Shown piece after piece: positions 35,342 through 48,700 of a DNA stretch of 64,000 nucleotides. How positions within the stretch are numbered: the stretch's first letter is position 1; each line of letters begins with the position of its first letter. The notes beneath the pieces are model-generated. The model was not told where the DNA came from. It saw nothing but the letters and a program-made list of their open reading frames with translations, and did no database searches. The position numbers and the translations under genes are program-made. The stretch is from Cenococcum geophilum 1.58 (Eukaryota; Ascomycota; Dothideomycetes; Gloniales; Gloniaceae): positions 5,113,092-5,177,091 of the forward strand of contig KV748176.1 of NCBI GenBank assembly GCA_001692895.1. Direction: 5' to 3'.

Positions 35342-35349
35342 CACTATTA

Positions 35350-38300
35350 CAAACTTAGAGGGTCTCTACTAACGCACTAGCGTATTTTAGGTATTTACCC
35401 TCACTATCTAATTACTTAGTATTCTGGATTGTAAATAGCAGATAAAGCCTCCCTACTTTATTACTATGGAGGCTATTATTTGCCCGCTTATATTCTTATA
35501 CTATTACAGCATTATAGCGGGGGGCTTTAGTGTTAGCTTATAACGGGGTATATTAAGCAAACACCTTATTAAGCTTATTAGTGTTAGTAGCATCCTTCCT
35601 AAAGTAAATATAGTATACAACGCTGTAATAGATACTTAAGGGTATCTTTAATACCTAATTATTATCGGCCTCTAGTTAGTTAACGTCCTAGTCTATTTAC
35701 TAGATTCCATTAATCTACTTACGGTATTCCCTTATAAAGGGGGCTAGTTTAGATATAAGGTCGGTAATCTCCATCCGGCGCTATACCTCCTTAACTATAC
35801 GCTAGATAGATATATTGATTCTCTAGTCTTAAAGTGTCTAAGTTATATAGTTGTCGAAGTTCTATATATACGAGCGATGTACGCATATATTAACTATAGG
35901 GCCTAGTTATATTATCTGTATTACGCTTATTAGGTCTACTATATTAATTATATTAGTTAACGCCTATAGCTTAAGTTCGTTTTAAAGTATAGTGTTAAGA
36001 TATATAGTGTTATATCGTAGCATCTACTCTTTATAGTTGTTCCATTTATTAGTCCTATGGTAGAATGCCTTCTATAGCTTATATACTTACTCCAAATACT
36101 CTATATCTATGCCTCTAATTACTTCTAGTCGCTAGATACTCTCTAGATAGTAGGTAATAGTATATAACTTAGGAATATTAAAGTGTGGTAGTCCTACCTT
36201 GCTTAGTTAAAACGGAAGGAATATATTCTTTATCTTATCTATTCTATAAATAGCTACTACTAGGTACCGGATGGTTAATTCGTCGTGTAATATATATTAA
36301 AATAGTATAGTAAAGTCCATAAACGCCTAAATAAATAACATGGCGCCTTTATTCTATTTTAGTAAGGGTGCTATAGCGGGGACCAATTATTATAATAGAG
36401 ATTTATACATCTTTCCTGTCTATTAGCCAACATTTACCCAGCTATCCCACACTATTATATTAGTAAATTGTTCCACCTATATAAAGCGGGTGGTAATAAG
36501 TACATTAACATTTAATATCTCCTGGCCATAACCATCTGTGCATAGGATATTAAGGCCCCAATATTTTCCGGCCTATATTTTGCTTTATATAAGCCCCTTA
36601 ATCTAGTGCATAAAATATTTACTAGTGAGGCCTTTAAGCACCTAGTGTAGGAAATTAGGCGCTATTATCTTGTGGATATTAAATAGATTATAGCCCTATA
36701 TAAAGTTGCGAAACGGCTAAATATAATCTAAGTTATCCTTCTTATTAGTATTACAACCTTCCTACTACATTTATATTTGGTTTTTTGTCAATTAGTATAT
36801 ACGGAACGGCTATAGTCGCTAGATGGCAGTTGTTAGATTATGCTGTTTATTCGTATATATATAACAAGTTAAATATTTACGGCCACTTTTAATACCTATA
36901 AGCGTGACCTATTCTTTATAATTAGCTATAAATATAGCTAGAAGTAGAAAGCAGTGTTAATCCTAGCTATCCGCGCATAGGAGATATACTCCTTCTTTAC
37001 TAGCTTTCTCTAATACTATAGGCATTATTAGCATAACTATATTAGTAGTAGGGTTGTTACTAAAGCATATGTTTAAGGATAGCCGTAAGGGTTTTATATT
37101 GTACCGCTAGTTATATTATTTAGTTGCTAGGTATATAGACTAGGAGGTATATAAGTAGTAATAGGGCTAGTCGATTTACGGATCGTTAAACGCGCAGTTT
37201 AATATTTCTAATTAAAATATAGAGCGGCCATGCTTTCTTACCGCCGGTGTGTTATATTAGTTAGGTTTTATCGCTAGCTAATATAATTAGCACTATAGTT
37301 ACGCCAAGTAGTAGCTGCTCTTACGTCTCCTACTACTAGTCTACTATATTAAGCTTATTATATATTCTTATTCCTACTAATAAGTACTACCTTACTAGTG
37401 AGAAAGTTATATCTCCTTAAAAAGGGCCGTAACTAATAAGGAAGGATATAATCTTTAGAGCATTTTGGTAACGTACTAGCAGCTACTAGTCCCCTACGGT
37501 TATAATTATTTTAATCTACTATGGTTAATTACTCTTAAATTATATCTATTTCGAAAGTAGTTTTACTTTAATATTATTAGCACTCTAGTAAGAAAAATAG
37601 TTAGTAAACACTCCCTAAAGCCTAATATCATTAAACCACTCGTTAATAGCGCGGTTAAAAGTCCTATGGCTTACCTACTATAAGACCTATACGTATTCTG
37701 CCTTATTACCAAATAGATAAAATAGGGAAGGTATCTTATTTAGTGTACTACCAGTACGCTTAATATATAGTATAATGTTGTATACTACCGCAGTATTATC
37801 CGCAGTTTATAGATTTTCTTAGTTCTGTCCTAAAGGCTTTTCCATAACACGGCTAGTAGCCTCTTTAAATATTTTAGTCCAAAAGACGTCTATAAATATT
37901 TTAGTTAAAGTTTACTAATTAGTCTTAACTATTGCTAGGTTGTATACCCTATTAAATATTACGGAATTATTATTATAGTGCATATCCGCAGCCCTATTAT
38001 TTAGCTTATTAATAATATTATCGCCTAGAGCTTATATAGGTGGCTATTTATTACTTTACTCTAATTTGGCCTTATAATTAGTTATATAATACCCTTCCAA
38101 GGTTTAATAGTATAATAGTGCATCGTCGTCTATATATTATATAAGTGGCCACTTATTATATTACTTTAGCTTAGCCCTATAATAGGCTGTCTAATACTCC
38201 TCTAAGCTTTAATAGCGTAAGGGTATATTATTGTTTATCTCTTTAATATTAACGCCCTCGTGTCTACCCTTCTTCTATTTTTATTATCTTAGACAATATT

Positions 38301-38360
38301 ATTTATAATAGGTTAGACCGCCTATACTTTTTACTTTAGTCCTACACTTTCTATATTGCC
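35350..38360 (-). pseudogene. Plavaka-type (CACTA-like, fungal) transposase, RIP-degraded
   Basis: Read on the minus strand, this carries landmarks of the Plavaka transposase family. An ASDKTQL block is followed by GGKKAWPLYI (about 37,290-37,230), as in family members where an SDGTQLT-like stretch precedes a K.AYP.Y segment. Downstream are a CADSQ-like stretch (about 36,990-36,960), a CLTC-like stretch (about 36,880) and an NIHKIIAPNFLHQVLKG segment (about 36,690-36,630), matching the family's PDLLHQ..KG. The coding length is near 1,000 codons, usual for the family. Dozens of in-frame TAG/TAA codons and a few frame changes show it is dead. The N-terminus near 38,360 is uncertain, and I could not find confident terminal inverted repeats. 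It is a plain DNA transposon gene acting as a nuclear DDE-type recombinase when alive. Confidence 0.72.
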
Positions 38361-38699
38361 GCTAAATAGAGCTTATTTATAAATTGCCGCATTAAGCTAC
38401 AATTTACTACAGTTTAGTTAGAAGGGGGCCGAAAATAATATCTGTATAGAACCGTATATTTAAAATAGTGTTTATAGCTTATGCTATATTATAAGCCAGT
38501 TAAGATAGGAGGAGTATAGTAAGAGCACGGCAATATCCGTGGACACTAAAGCGCTAAATAGCATAACCCGTTACGTTTTACGCTAATTTACACTAAATCG
38601 CGTTACGTTAGGCTAGGAGACTCTACTTATTACTAACGTTATGCCGCCTCTCTATTATACTAAGCACAGAATTCTAAACACTACTATTCCCTACTTAGG
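38361..38699. other. Spacer upstream of the Plavaka transposase
   Basis: This spacer lies between a minus-strand and a plus-strand coding-like region. Two related words, ACACTAAAGCGC and ACACTAAATCGCG, occur about 60 bp apart (38,536-38,610), and GTTACGTT recurs. The CACTA words could belong to a transposon end, but I cannot pair them with an opposite end. Confidence 0.35.
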
Positions 38700-40110
38700 A
38701 TACTAGACTGTTTTTTACAATAGGACGCAATATATAATAGCGGTATACCGTAAATATAGCATAGTATAACTCTGCAAGCGCCATAGACCCGCGAAAAGAT
38801 ATATAGCTTACTACTAGCATAGGCATTACTACGGAGAGACTTAATACTATTAAGCGGACTTTTAAGCAGGTTATTATTAAGGACGGTATCCTATATATTT
38901 TATTTCGCGGATAACTAAATAATTTACTACGCAAGCAGGTAATCCAGAAAGTTATCCGTTAGGTAGTAGAATGTAAAAAGGCACCAGCGCTATGGGTATA
39001 TAAGGCTATATAGAACATACTAGCCTACGTATAGTTAAATATACGTAAGAAGATAAAGGTGCTAGGGCGGCCTAGCATTAACTATATAGTAGATGCGGAA
39101 AGGGGGTATACAGCTACCGCAAACTTATAAAGTTTATTTTAGCTTAACTATATACAAAACTGCGGCTATAATCTTAAACGATTTATTATACTACTTTATA
39201 GGTGGAAACTAGATAGTACGAACTTAGTCCTAAGTATAGATATAGCCTTAAGTTTAGTGTCGCTGTCTAATACGCCTTAAGACCTACGCATAGTTAAATA
39301 TTAGCTACTAGTTAAGATATTTTTAGAGGCCGGGGTGGATTATAATAAGGAGTGGATATAGGCCGCCTATATAAAGACTATGCCTATCCAAAACAATAGG
39401 GCCTTAAGGGCTGCTCTGTTAAGGGCAGTTTATTATAGGGTAGGCTAGGTTATATTTACGGCTATCTATAAAAATAGTATATAGGTGTCCGTTATAATTA
39501 TAATATATTACTAACGTTTATCTAGCCCTATTTTTAGCGTAATACGTTTTATTAGGCGGGCTAGAAGGTATTAATTAATTATAGTTAATTTAATCTACGT
39601 AAAGATAGTAACTTTAGTTAAGTTTACCTTATAGCAAGACCTCCTATTATACTAGGAAGCTCTAAGATTATTACCTATATATACAATCTTAGGTTATCCA
39701 GACGTAGTATAGCAAATTACCTTTACTATAGGCTCTTTTATTAGGGGCAACTATATAGATATTATATTTGTCCTGTATTTTACTAGCTAGTAGCTAGTAT
39801 AGTAGGACAGGTATTATTCTAAGGGCCTATAGTATTAGCGATAAGTTTCTTAAAATATAGTAACGGCGTATTAATACTAGGAATAGCATACCTAATATAA
39901 GTAGGAGAGGGCGTTAGGTCACGTTGCCTTAGCGGCAGCTATAGTAAGAAAAGGATTAAATCCTATTTAAGGTTATTATAGTTTAGCAAAAATAGAGGCG
40001 GCCTATACTATATAGAGAGTAATTAATAATAGTTATAGTTATTGGCGAGATATCTAGACTATAATCTAACTAGTTAAGTACTTAGGGAACATTTAGTTAT
40101 AAGTTTAGAT
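38700..40110 (+). pseudogene. Degraded coding-like stretch of unknown family
   Basis: One plus-strand frame is largely continuous apart from RIP-type TAG/TAA codons, notably 38,850-39,830 and 39,890-40,080. It has normal-looking Ala/Arg/Leu-rich composition, such as the segment at about 39,390-39,450 and an ALGHVALAAA-like stretch near 39,910. I recognise no domain. It is flanked by two minus-strand genes (Plavaka transposase at the left, UPF1-like helicase at the right), so it is convergent with the helicase. A competing minus-strand frame is also fairly open over part of the region, so the strand call is tentative. Confidence 0.35.
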
Positions 40111-40789
40111 TAGAATAAGGGCTTTAAAATAGAGTTAATCTAAAGCTCTAATCTAATTCTAAGGCGACTATTTGGTTAAATTCTAGTTTAACTTAACTTT
40201 AGCTATAAATTTTTAATATTCTAAAAAACACGCTAAAAGTTACTAAAAAGTTAGCAACTTACTATATATAGAATCTAAACTAAGGTCTTAGCGTTAGTTT
40301 AAATCAGGAGCTTAAAGCTCCTTATTTAAACTCTAAATTAAATCTAAAGGCTTTAGATTATATACGTCTATATAACCCGTAGAGCTATAAACGCGTATTA
40401 AATCGGGAAGGAACGCATTCTTTCTACTAGACTTTTAGTTTAGATTTAAAAGTAATAAATTATAACTAAACAACCCCTTAAAATCTAGATTACGGATTAG
40501 TATTAATTAACCGCTAGCCTAAAAGGGATAGAAACTAGAATTACTAGGCTTTATAAATTAGGCTATCTTCACCATAATACGCTTATCTATTTTAGAGATT
40601 ATAATTATTAAGAGTCTATCTTATTTAGCTATAATATATAATGTCACAATATACTATATTTTACCCAGTGCTATAGCAAAATTGCAAATATTAAAGGCCT
40701 ATAGCTACTACCGCTCTTAACTTCTATTTAGTGTCCCTATTTAAGGGTCTCGCTGCTAATAAAGTTTATAATATCCATTCTTACTACCC
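40111..40789. other. Non-coding stretch rich in inverted repeats
   Basis: It holds a 35-bp near-palindrome at about 40,297-40,331, with outer arms GTTTAAAT/ATTTAAAC and inner arms GGAGCTT/AAGCTCC. Further imperfect inverted pairs of TTAGATTAGAATAAGGGCTT against its complement lie around 40,100-40,190. The word TCTAAA/TTTAGA recurs. No gene is seen until the helicase C-terminus near 40,790. Confidence 0.6.
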
Positions 40790-43700
40790 TCTTTATATTC
40801 CAACGCCACTAATATCCTCTCTATTATCGTTATCCTTATTATTATTACTAGCACCACCCTAGCTATTATTATTAGCGCCCTCTCCATCAGCCTTATTCTA
40901 CGCTTTAGTATAATTACTAGTGCTACTAATATTTACTACACCCGCGAAGTTAAGGATAGCAATATTAAAGTTAACGTCTATACTATATAAAATGGGTATA
41001 TAATCGGCTATACGCTAGCGGTAAACATATTATATAGTTTCGTTAACGTTAAACAGGGCAATAAGTTACTAGAAGTACTCTTTCTGCTTAGGATTCTTAA
41101 GGTTAATAAATACCTTATTATCCTTATACTACTTCTTAATTTTATAATACACGGTGTTTATAAAGGTCATATTACTAGTATAATAATTATAGACTACCTA
41201 GGGACTACTAATAATAATAAGGCCCGCTTGTGGTCTAGTAATTATAAAAAGGTTCCTTACTATATCTTAGATAAATTTTAGCGGACTAGCAACTATTATA
41301 TTATATACTAATAACTCCACCTAGCCGCCTTAGATGCCGTTAACGGTAAAAACCTTAATCTCGCTAACTACTGGCGCAAATTCCCGCCACTTGCTGCTAT
41401 CTTACTAGGTATAGCACTATTCTTTAAGCGTATGCAGCGCTGCGGAGTAGATAATAAGTTAGGCTATATATAGAACGGTAAGGCTAACCTCTAATAGCTT
41501 AAATCTAAAGTCTATTAGCGCTATAGCCATCTAAAATGCGCGTTAAGTATAGACCAGGTTATACGTTAATTGGCTAAGCTTATTTACCTATATAATACCA
41601 TTAACGGCGAGGAAGGCAATAGGGTAGTCGCAGCGCAGCACATCCTTAAAAAAGCTCGCCGCTAGCTTTAACTACTCTTAGTCTTTAACTATTAGGCTTA
41701 TCTAAAGCTAGCTATATAATAGGACGATATTTATAAGATATATAATATCTTTAATAAATTAATATTACAGTAAAAACTATACCGTATCCATATTAGCCAT
41801 AAGGAGACATATATAGAAAGAGATAGATTTCTAATAGTAGAATAGATTATCGAAATCGGGACTAAGGATTGGTTTTGGTTAGTATATATCACTGAGGAAA
41901 ACCTAAGGCATAGGGTCGTTAGCCTAAATCTATAGACCTCCTTAGATTAAATATAGTCTGCTCTAGGCAAACCTAGTAAGACTATTTAGCTTAGACGCCT
42001 TCTTAGCCTTGTCATAGAAAACTACGCGTATAACGCTGATGGAATGTATATAAGTCTGCGAGACCATATTAGGTATTATAAAAATAATATTAGCCTTCTT
42101 AGCCAGGTCTGTAATAACTACATTAGCCGTAAGTATTAATCCTATCTTATTATCTTACGTTATATTATTACTAAGCATAAATTAGTGCAAGTATTAGCGG
42201 AATTTGGCGTATTTAGTTATATTAGGGTCTGCGATAAAATATAGGTTTCTATCGCTATCCGGGACACCTATAAGGCGTAATAACCACTAACCTTTAGACA
42301 AATTTATAACCTATAACCGCTTATTAAAGCTAGTAGTATTACTAGCCTTAAACGTACAGTAGAGCAGGAATGCTATATTTAGCATAAACGCGTCCTTGTT
42401 AATTATAGCATAGTCATCCTATTCCTTAAAATACTTAGGATAAGTATTAATACCTGCCGCTGTTCGCTATATAATAGTATCCCGCTTATAGACCTTAGTT
42501 TCCATTAAGTATATATAGCGGCAAAGGACGATAGGAAATTTAGCGGGACGGCCTTATATAATTAGTGCCTTATAGTCCTCTATAAGCGCATTATTAATTA
42601 TCTTAGCCAGTATATCTAGTTAGTAATTAAACGGCGACAGGACCTAGATTCTAGTAGGATCCTACTAGGGCGACCTAAGTTAATACTAGTATTATACTAA
42701 GATAGTTAGAAAGGTTAATTTCCTAACACCACCGGGGCCTTATATTAGCAAAATACCGCCTATTATATATTTAAGCGCAGTATAGGCACCTATTTACTCT
42801 TTATTAAGTAGCGGTAAGACAGCTTTAAGGGTATTATTAACCGAGTTCTTCCTATACTTAGTAATATTATAGTTAAAGTAATTAATACGCGGGAGATCTA
42901 TAAAGTTGTTAGATAGTGTAATTTAGCGCTTAATATAGAAACTATCGCCTCCTTACTATAGGTAGTATAGAGTATTAATCTCTTAGGAGATTCTAACCTT
43001 AGGTTAGGAACACGCTTAGTTACAAGATATTTAATACCCTATACTATAATTAGGGCCTTACTTAGGTTACTAACTATTATAAAGTTATTGCTACTTAGGA
43101 TATGCTCCAAAGCGAATATAGGGTTTAGTATAAACTTATAACCTACTTATAGTTAAAAGATAAAAGTATAGTAGTTATAGCCGGAGTTAAAGGGAGTAGT
43201 ATTAATAATAACTCCTTTCCAGCTAGCCTGGCTATCTGCGTCTTTACCTAGAAATAAGATATTAATAATAGAGTCGGTATAAAGGGCAAGACTATTAACC
43301 ATCTAGATAGTAGCGTAGTAGACTTAGTCCGCGCTACCTAGGAAGGTAATAAGACGAATAATAGTAGGTACCTAGGGGTTCTAATTAACGGCCTTAAGGC
43401 TTACAACTGCGGCATAGAACTAGACCATAAAATACTTAAGAACGCTATTAAACTAATACCTCGCGGGGATTTTATATAATAGTTAGTCCTTTACTAAGAG
43501 CTATATACCAAGCTAGATATTTATATTATAGTTCTTCCACTAGCAACCTAAAGGATTATTAACGCTCTACTGTTATAGGCTTGTGTTTAAGCTCGCAATA
43601 TAACTATTACGCTATTTAGTACCTAGTGTAAAGAAGTAGACAATAACCGTAGGACTATTTAATAGCATATCTCAAGCTTTATGGATTTATGGCGTAAATA

Positions 43701-45150
43701 GGCCAAAGTCCCTATTAATAATGAAGTACTTACTAAATAACGTACGCGTACCTAGTGCGAGTTTATTAGAGGCGATAATAAACCTAATATAGTAAAGTTA
43801 TAGGGTCGTGGCATTTTGCGGGAGAATGCGAGTAAGATACTTAAGCGTAGTTAGATATAACAGTTGTTAAGTAACTAGAGAAGTAGCATTAGCAGTATTA
43901 ACCTTAACGTCGCTAGCGATGTTGGCATCTATAAATTGGATAGACGCCGTCTTATATAAACAATAAGTAGGCATTCTACTAGTTTTATAAAATACCTAGA
44001 ACGTAATGCTATATGCTATAATATACTCTTTAATAATTTGCATAACAAACTAAACTATAAAGTAGTTATTATTTAGAAGCTGGAGTATATTTAAAGGTTT
44101 AGCTATTACGGAATTACTATCCTCTATATAGGTGTCTAGATTATCTACTAGGCTATCCACTACCAGATAGAAGCCGGCTATATTAAGAGGTTTAGGCAAT
44201 AAAGAGGTGGTAGCTATACTTAAAGCGGTAGTACTTAGTGCATCTACCTTGCCCAAAGCAGTTATGGCGTCTATCGCCTAAATTAAAGTAGGTCCACTTA
44301 TATAATTATTAATATTATACCCTATAACTTCGCAGTTCTTATATACCTAACTATAAAAGATAGTTTAATAGTTTAGGGAGCTATAGTTTAGGTAAGTCCG
44401 CTTCTTCTTACCCAATAGCTAAAGACAGTCTCGCTTTCTATAGCCTATAGCACTATATTAGTTATATATTATACTAAAATAGTTACTCTTAAGATAACTA
44501 GCTTCCCTATAATTATTATATATAGGGTTAAGGTAGTTAGCTTTAAGATAACTAGCCTTACCGCAGCCGTAATAAAGTTAAAAGGCTTTCTTAAAAGGAT
44601 AATTGGCGCGTATATAGCCGGTAAATAAATAAAGATAGTATTTTAGAGCGTTATTGGCCAAGAGGTATAGACTGCCAAGCTCTAGAAGAAGAGGCTTATT
44701 AAGCGTAGGGCCTTTGCTATTACCTTATAAGACACCGGAGCCTATAGTTACTATAGTTAAGGCAATCTTAAAAACCATAACGCCCTTAGCAAACTTTTTA
44801 TAGTTATAAATATAATTAATATCGCAAGTTATAAAATAATTAGTAGGTAAGTCTATTTTAGTAGCAGGCTATATTAAGCAGTGGTTATATAAACGTATTA
44901 GTAAATATAGATTCTTTATTATATAGCTAAGGCTAAAGATAAGGTAGCTAACTTACTATATTATAAGGCTCTATAGCTTAGATAGATCTATAAAGGCACT
45001 AGTTATAAAGGTAGATACTAGTAGGGTAAGAGTAAAGGTAGGTAGTTAGTAGAGTTAGGTTAATTAGTAAAGGTAAGGAAATAAGGCGCGCCCTAATAAA
45101 ATTATATAAGTAAGGCCTTGGTAGTAAAGTATATAGTTATATACTCTATA
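40790..45150 (-). pseudogene. UPF1-like superfamily 1 helicase with three CCHC zinc knuckles, RIP-degraded
   Basis: The minus strand encodes a protein of about 1,400 codons. From the N-terminus there is a poorly conserved part, then three zinc-knuckle-like repeats of CxxCGKxGHLKxNC type (about 44,577-44,534, 44,520-44,474 and 44,450-44,405; several Cys/His now read Tyr). A central region is followed by a helicase core. The core has a Walker A GPGGVxK block (about 42,750-42,725), an APSN-like motif Ia ending in DIL (about 42,650-42,620), a DEAG-like motif II (about 42,022-41,996), a DGFQG-like motif V (about 41,345-41,330) and a TRAR-like motif VI (about 41,245-41,225). The C-terminus is Asn/Gly-rich. 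This motif set is that of UPF1/senataxin-type RNA/DNA helicases. Key Gly/Ser/Glu residues are mutated and dozens of stops are present. It is divergent from the SNF2 gene at 52,936. Confidence 0.78.
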
Positions 45151-45580
45151 GGTTAAACGCGTATAAGGGTAAATCTATAGTAATAAGACTAACCTATAAA
45201 GGAAGACGTGGTATAGTATAAGTTATAGGGACTACTTTACCTAGCCTATCTCTTAATATAGGCCAGGTAATAGTCCAGTACTATTAAGCTCTTATAGTTT
45301 ATAATATAAGTATATAAACGTATAAAAGGGTAAGGGAAAAAAGAAGTAAGTAGTAAAGTAAAAGCACTTTATTATAGGCAGGCTAATTATATTATAGGTA
45401 AACGGAAACTTAAATACTATAATCTATTAAAAATGTCACTAATAAGCACAGCCTACTACTACTAGAAAGTATAAGTCTTTTCCTCCCTTAATTAGTAAGA
45501 GAAAAGGTATTATTAACTAAATAATCTCTTACTAGAGTACTAGGTGGGGAGCGGGATATTATAAAACTATATATAGTTTT
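45151..45580. other. Left half of the intergenic region between two divergent helicase genes
   Basis: This A+T-rich sequence lies upstream of the minus-strand helicase. A TATATATAG stretch lies at its right edge, next to the Copia-3 target site GTTTT (45,576-45,580). I see no gene. Confidence 0.4.
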
Positions 45581-45753
45581 TGTCAGGAATAAGGCAAGCG
45601 GTTGTTACGTATCGTCACGTATCGCCGCGGCACTAGCGTGGTGAGGAACCTTAGGTTCCTTACCCACCCCCTAATTCTAAATAATAAGCTTTACAACTAA
45701 CATTTACTATATCTACTTAAGTAGCATTAGTGAGTTACCCTGTAACACTAATA
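45581..45753 (+). repeat. Copia-3 5' LTR
   Basis: This 173-bp LTR runs from TGTCAGGAATAAGGC to CACTAATA. It contains the palindrome AGGAACCTTAGGTTCCT (near 45,644-45,660) and CCGCGGCACTAGCG. Confidence 0.94.
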
Positions 45754-48700
45754 CTAATTAGTGGTTAAATATATAGTCAACTACAGAGCAGCTAGGTTAT
45801 TAATAGAAAAGATAGTCTTGTATAGGGGTGCTATATACGCTTATATAGAATAGATCCCGGCGATACTATACTACCTTAGACTTACGGAAAACTAGTAACA
45901 GAAGTGTTACTAAGTACTAGGAGATACTAAGTTGCGTCTATTACGCAGAACAATTATATTTACGAAGATTTAGTCGAGTACTTTAGGTTAGAAGTGTTAC
46001 TAAACCTAAGGTCCCAAGTTGACGTCCGAAACGCGTCAAACAACATCTTAAATTGCCCACCTTTGGACAGCAAACCTATAAGATCCTATAAAACCGAAAA
46101 TCCTACCTACCTTTAACGTATAACACCTCGTCAATTCTACCTACTATAGCGTTAACCTATCCGAAAAAGTATAAAAAAGATATTAACCCGGAGATATAGA
46201 ATAGAGCTATAACTAACTTTATAACCGCTAAGCAACAGGACCTAAATAGATTCTTAATATACCGCATGGAATACTATAAAGATAGCAAATACAATAATAC
46301 CGCGCTATAGTATTATATAAAGGAGGACTTTATTAAATAGATAAAGGAAACATAGGTTCCTATAAATAAAGATATCGTATAGGACTTCCGTAACTTCCTT
46401 TAGGAGTATAGAGTATTTATCCCTATAGATAGGGGTAGTATTAAGGACAACATTTAGGAACACGTTGTTAATATAAAGGAAGAGCATAAATAGACTCTAT
46501 AAGAGATTAAGCACCAACTACATACTATAAAGAAGCTTAAATTACAATGGAACCTAAGTAATACACTACTAGAGATACGTTCTAACTCTATCGCTCTAGG
46601 CACGAGTTCTAACATTCTATATCTATTGCCTCTACCTCTATCTTTAACTCCCCTATATCAACCAGCTTAACCCACAGCCTTAATTAACAACCCCTAATAA
46701 GTATAAGATCCCCTTTTTTCGCGGTCTAATAACCTTTAAACTCCGCTAATTAGATCTATATTACTATCGCAGCCTATAATATAATGCAGCTAAATACTAA
46801 TTAGAGGCACCTTAAAAATGCTTATAGAGCTTATAAAGCTCTATTTAGAACAGGAGAAGAAGTTTAGCAAAGAACTATATAATATCCTTAATTCAAAGTT
46901 ATATATCTTCTATAACTATTGCTAGAAGGTTAGACTAGAACCTAATTAATACCATATTACTTATTTAGTTATGCTTAAGGGCTAAGCTAGTACCTTCTAT
47001 TATAATTGTTTGGTAGAAAAAGGATATAATTTTAACCGAATAATATATAAAATAAGATGCCACTTTAAAACAGAGGAGAATAAGTAGTAGTATATATTGG
47101 AGTGGAGAGAGACTACCTTTTTAAGAATTATTGCTATAAACCTAGGTACCTCTTAACTTAATTGTCTTTAAAAGCTCTTTAATTAACTCTAGATAATTTA
47201 GTATAGTTTATCCAAATTATATTAAGAGGACTTTAGCCTACGCGATTAAGTCATTAGCGTATACTAAGGTGTTAAAGAATATAACCTTACTCTCTTTAAC
47301 CCTATAAGTACTTATAAAGGAGTATATACTTAATTAAGATCCTCTATTAGCACCGCCCTACGCTCTTAAGAAGTATAGCAATTTAACGCCCAACTCTAAC
47401 CTACTTTAATCGACCCAGCTAACCAATATGATTATAACTGGACTAATTAAATATATAGTGGTCGTAGCAGGGGATACGGTAGAGGGTATAATTAACGTCA
47501 ACTATAAAGTAATTATGGAGGTCCTCGTAGAGGTTTATTTCATAACAATTAGTAGAAGAAATGCTACGTTTATAAGAAGCCAAATTACTAGTTAACTAGA
47601 CACCCCCTTAATAGATAAAAGGAGGCATATAATAAGTTTCGCCAGAGTGCACGAAACGTTAAAAACTAAGAAGTCACTACAGCCTACTTCTAAAGCTTCC
47701 TAGTTTAATATAAAGGCGAAGAAGATCTTAAGGGTGAGATTAATAAGGCTAAACAGCTCCTTATAGATATAAAAATTGAGGACTACTCTTTTAACCAATA
47801 CTTTACCAAGTATGGTAAGGTAAATGGCGCATAAACCGTTGCTATCCTTAATAACCAATCTACGCTCCATTCTGTTATAAGGTTAGATATCTTTAATAAG
47901 TTAAAGAAAAGTTCCACGTTCTCCTTTAATAACAGATACTCGGCGAACGTCTTTTATGGTATTATACTAGATACTAGAGCCGCAGGAGTATTTATAGTAG
48001 GAGAACCTTAAATCCAAGCTCTTTAGTAGCTTAATAGTTCTATCTAGATTAACTAATTAACGGCAGGCCAATATATAATTTGCTTTAGCAAGGGTACTAT
48101 AATCTCTTTCAGCACAATTAAGGTCTAAACCCCATTAGGATATATTACTTTCTATATTATTCCCGCAAATACCCTATTCCTATTCTGCATCTAAGATATA
48201 GATAAATTAGGCGTTAAGCTTAACAACCTTAAGAATATGCTTGTTTAGGGAGATAATTAGGTACCCGTTGTACGCAAGTAGGGTCACCCTTAGTTGCTCC
48301 TTTAACAGCCAAAAAGGAGCGTTGCTTAGAGTTACTTAACTAAGTTAGAGCTACGTTAACTACATCATCGTTTTAGCCACCTATCCGTTTACTAACTACT
48401 TAGGGTTCTTCAACAAGTAGGTCATAAAGTTAAGGTTAAGGCAATTAAACATCTTATAAAGTACTGCTATTACTACTAAATAAACTAAAAGTCCCCTAGC
48501 CAATTTAAGTTTACCCTTAAAGACGACTATAACTTTAACTTCTGTATTATTATAGATGTTATATATCTTAGCAGCAAGCCAGTACTCTAAGTTATTAACT
48601 TCTTAACCTCCTTCTAAGCCGTACACTTTTTAAAAGATATATTAGCTAGGAACGTATAGGATACTTTTTAATTATATTAGATTAATGTCTACCTAAAACC

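Noticed and set aside
38695-38934. Minus-strand open frame of 79 codons
   Set aside because: It has hydrophobic, low-information content and overlaps a better plus-strand frame. No homologous extension exists on either side.
40790-45150. Helitron replicase-helicase
   Set aside because: The helicase motifs fit a UPF1-like core rather than a Pif1-type core, and I see no rolling-circle replication initiator motif.
46305-46487. Minus-strand open frame in Copia-3
   Set aside because: It is antisense to Copia-3 gag with no independent support; the same holds for 50,141-50,326.
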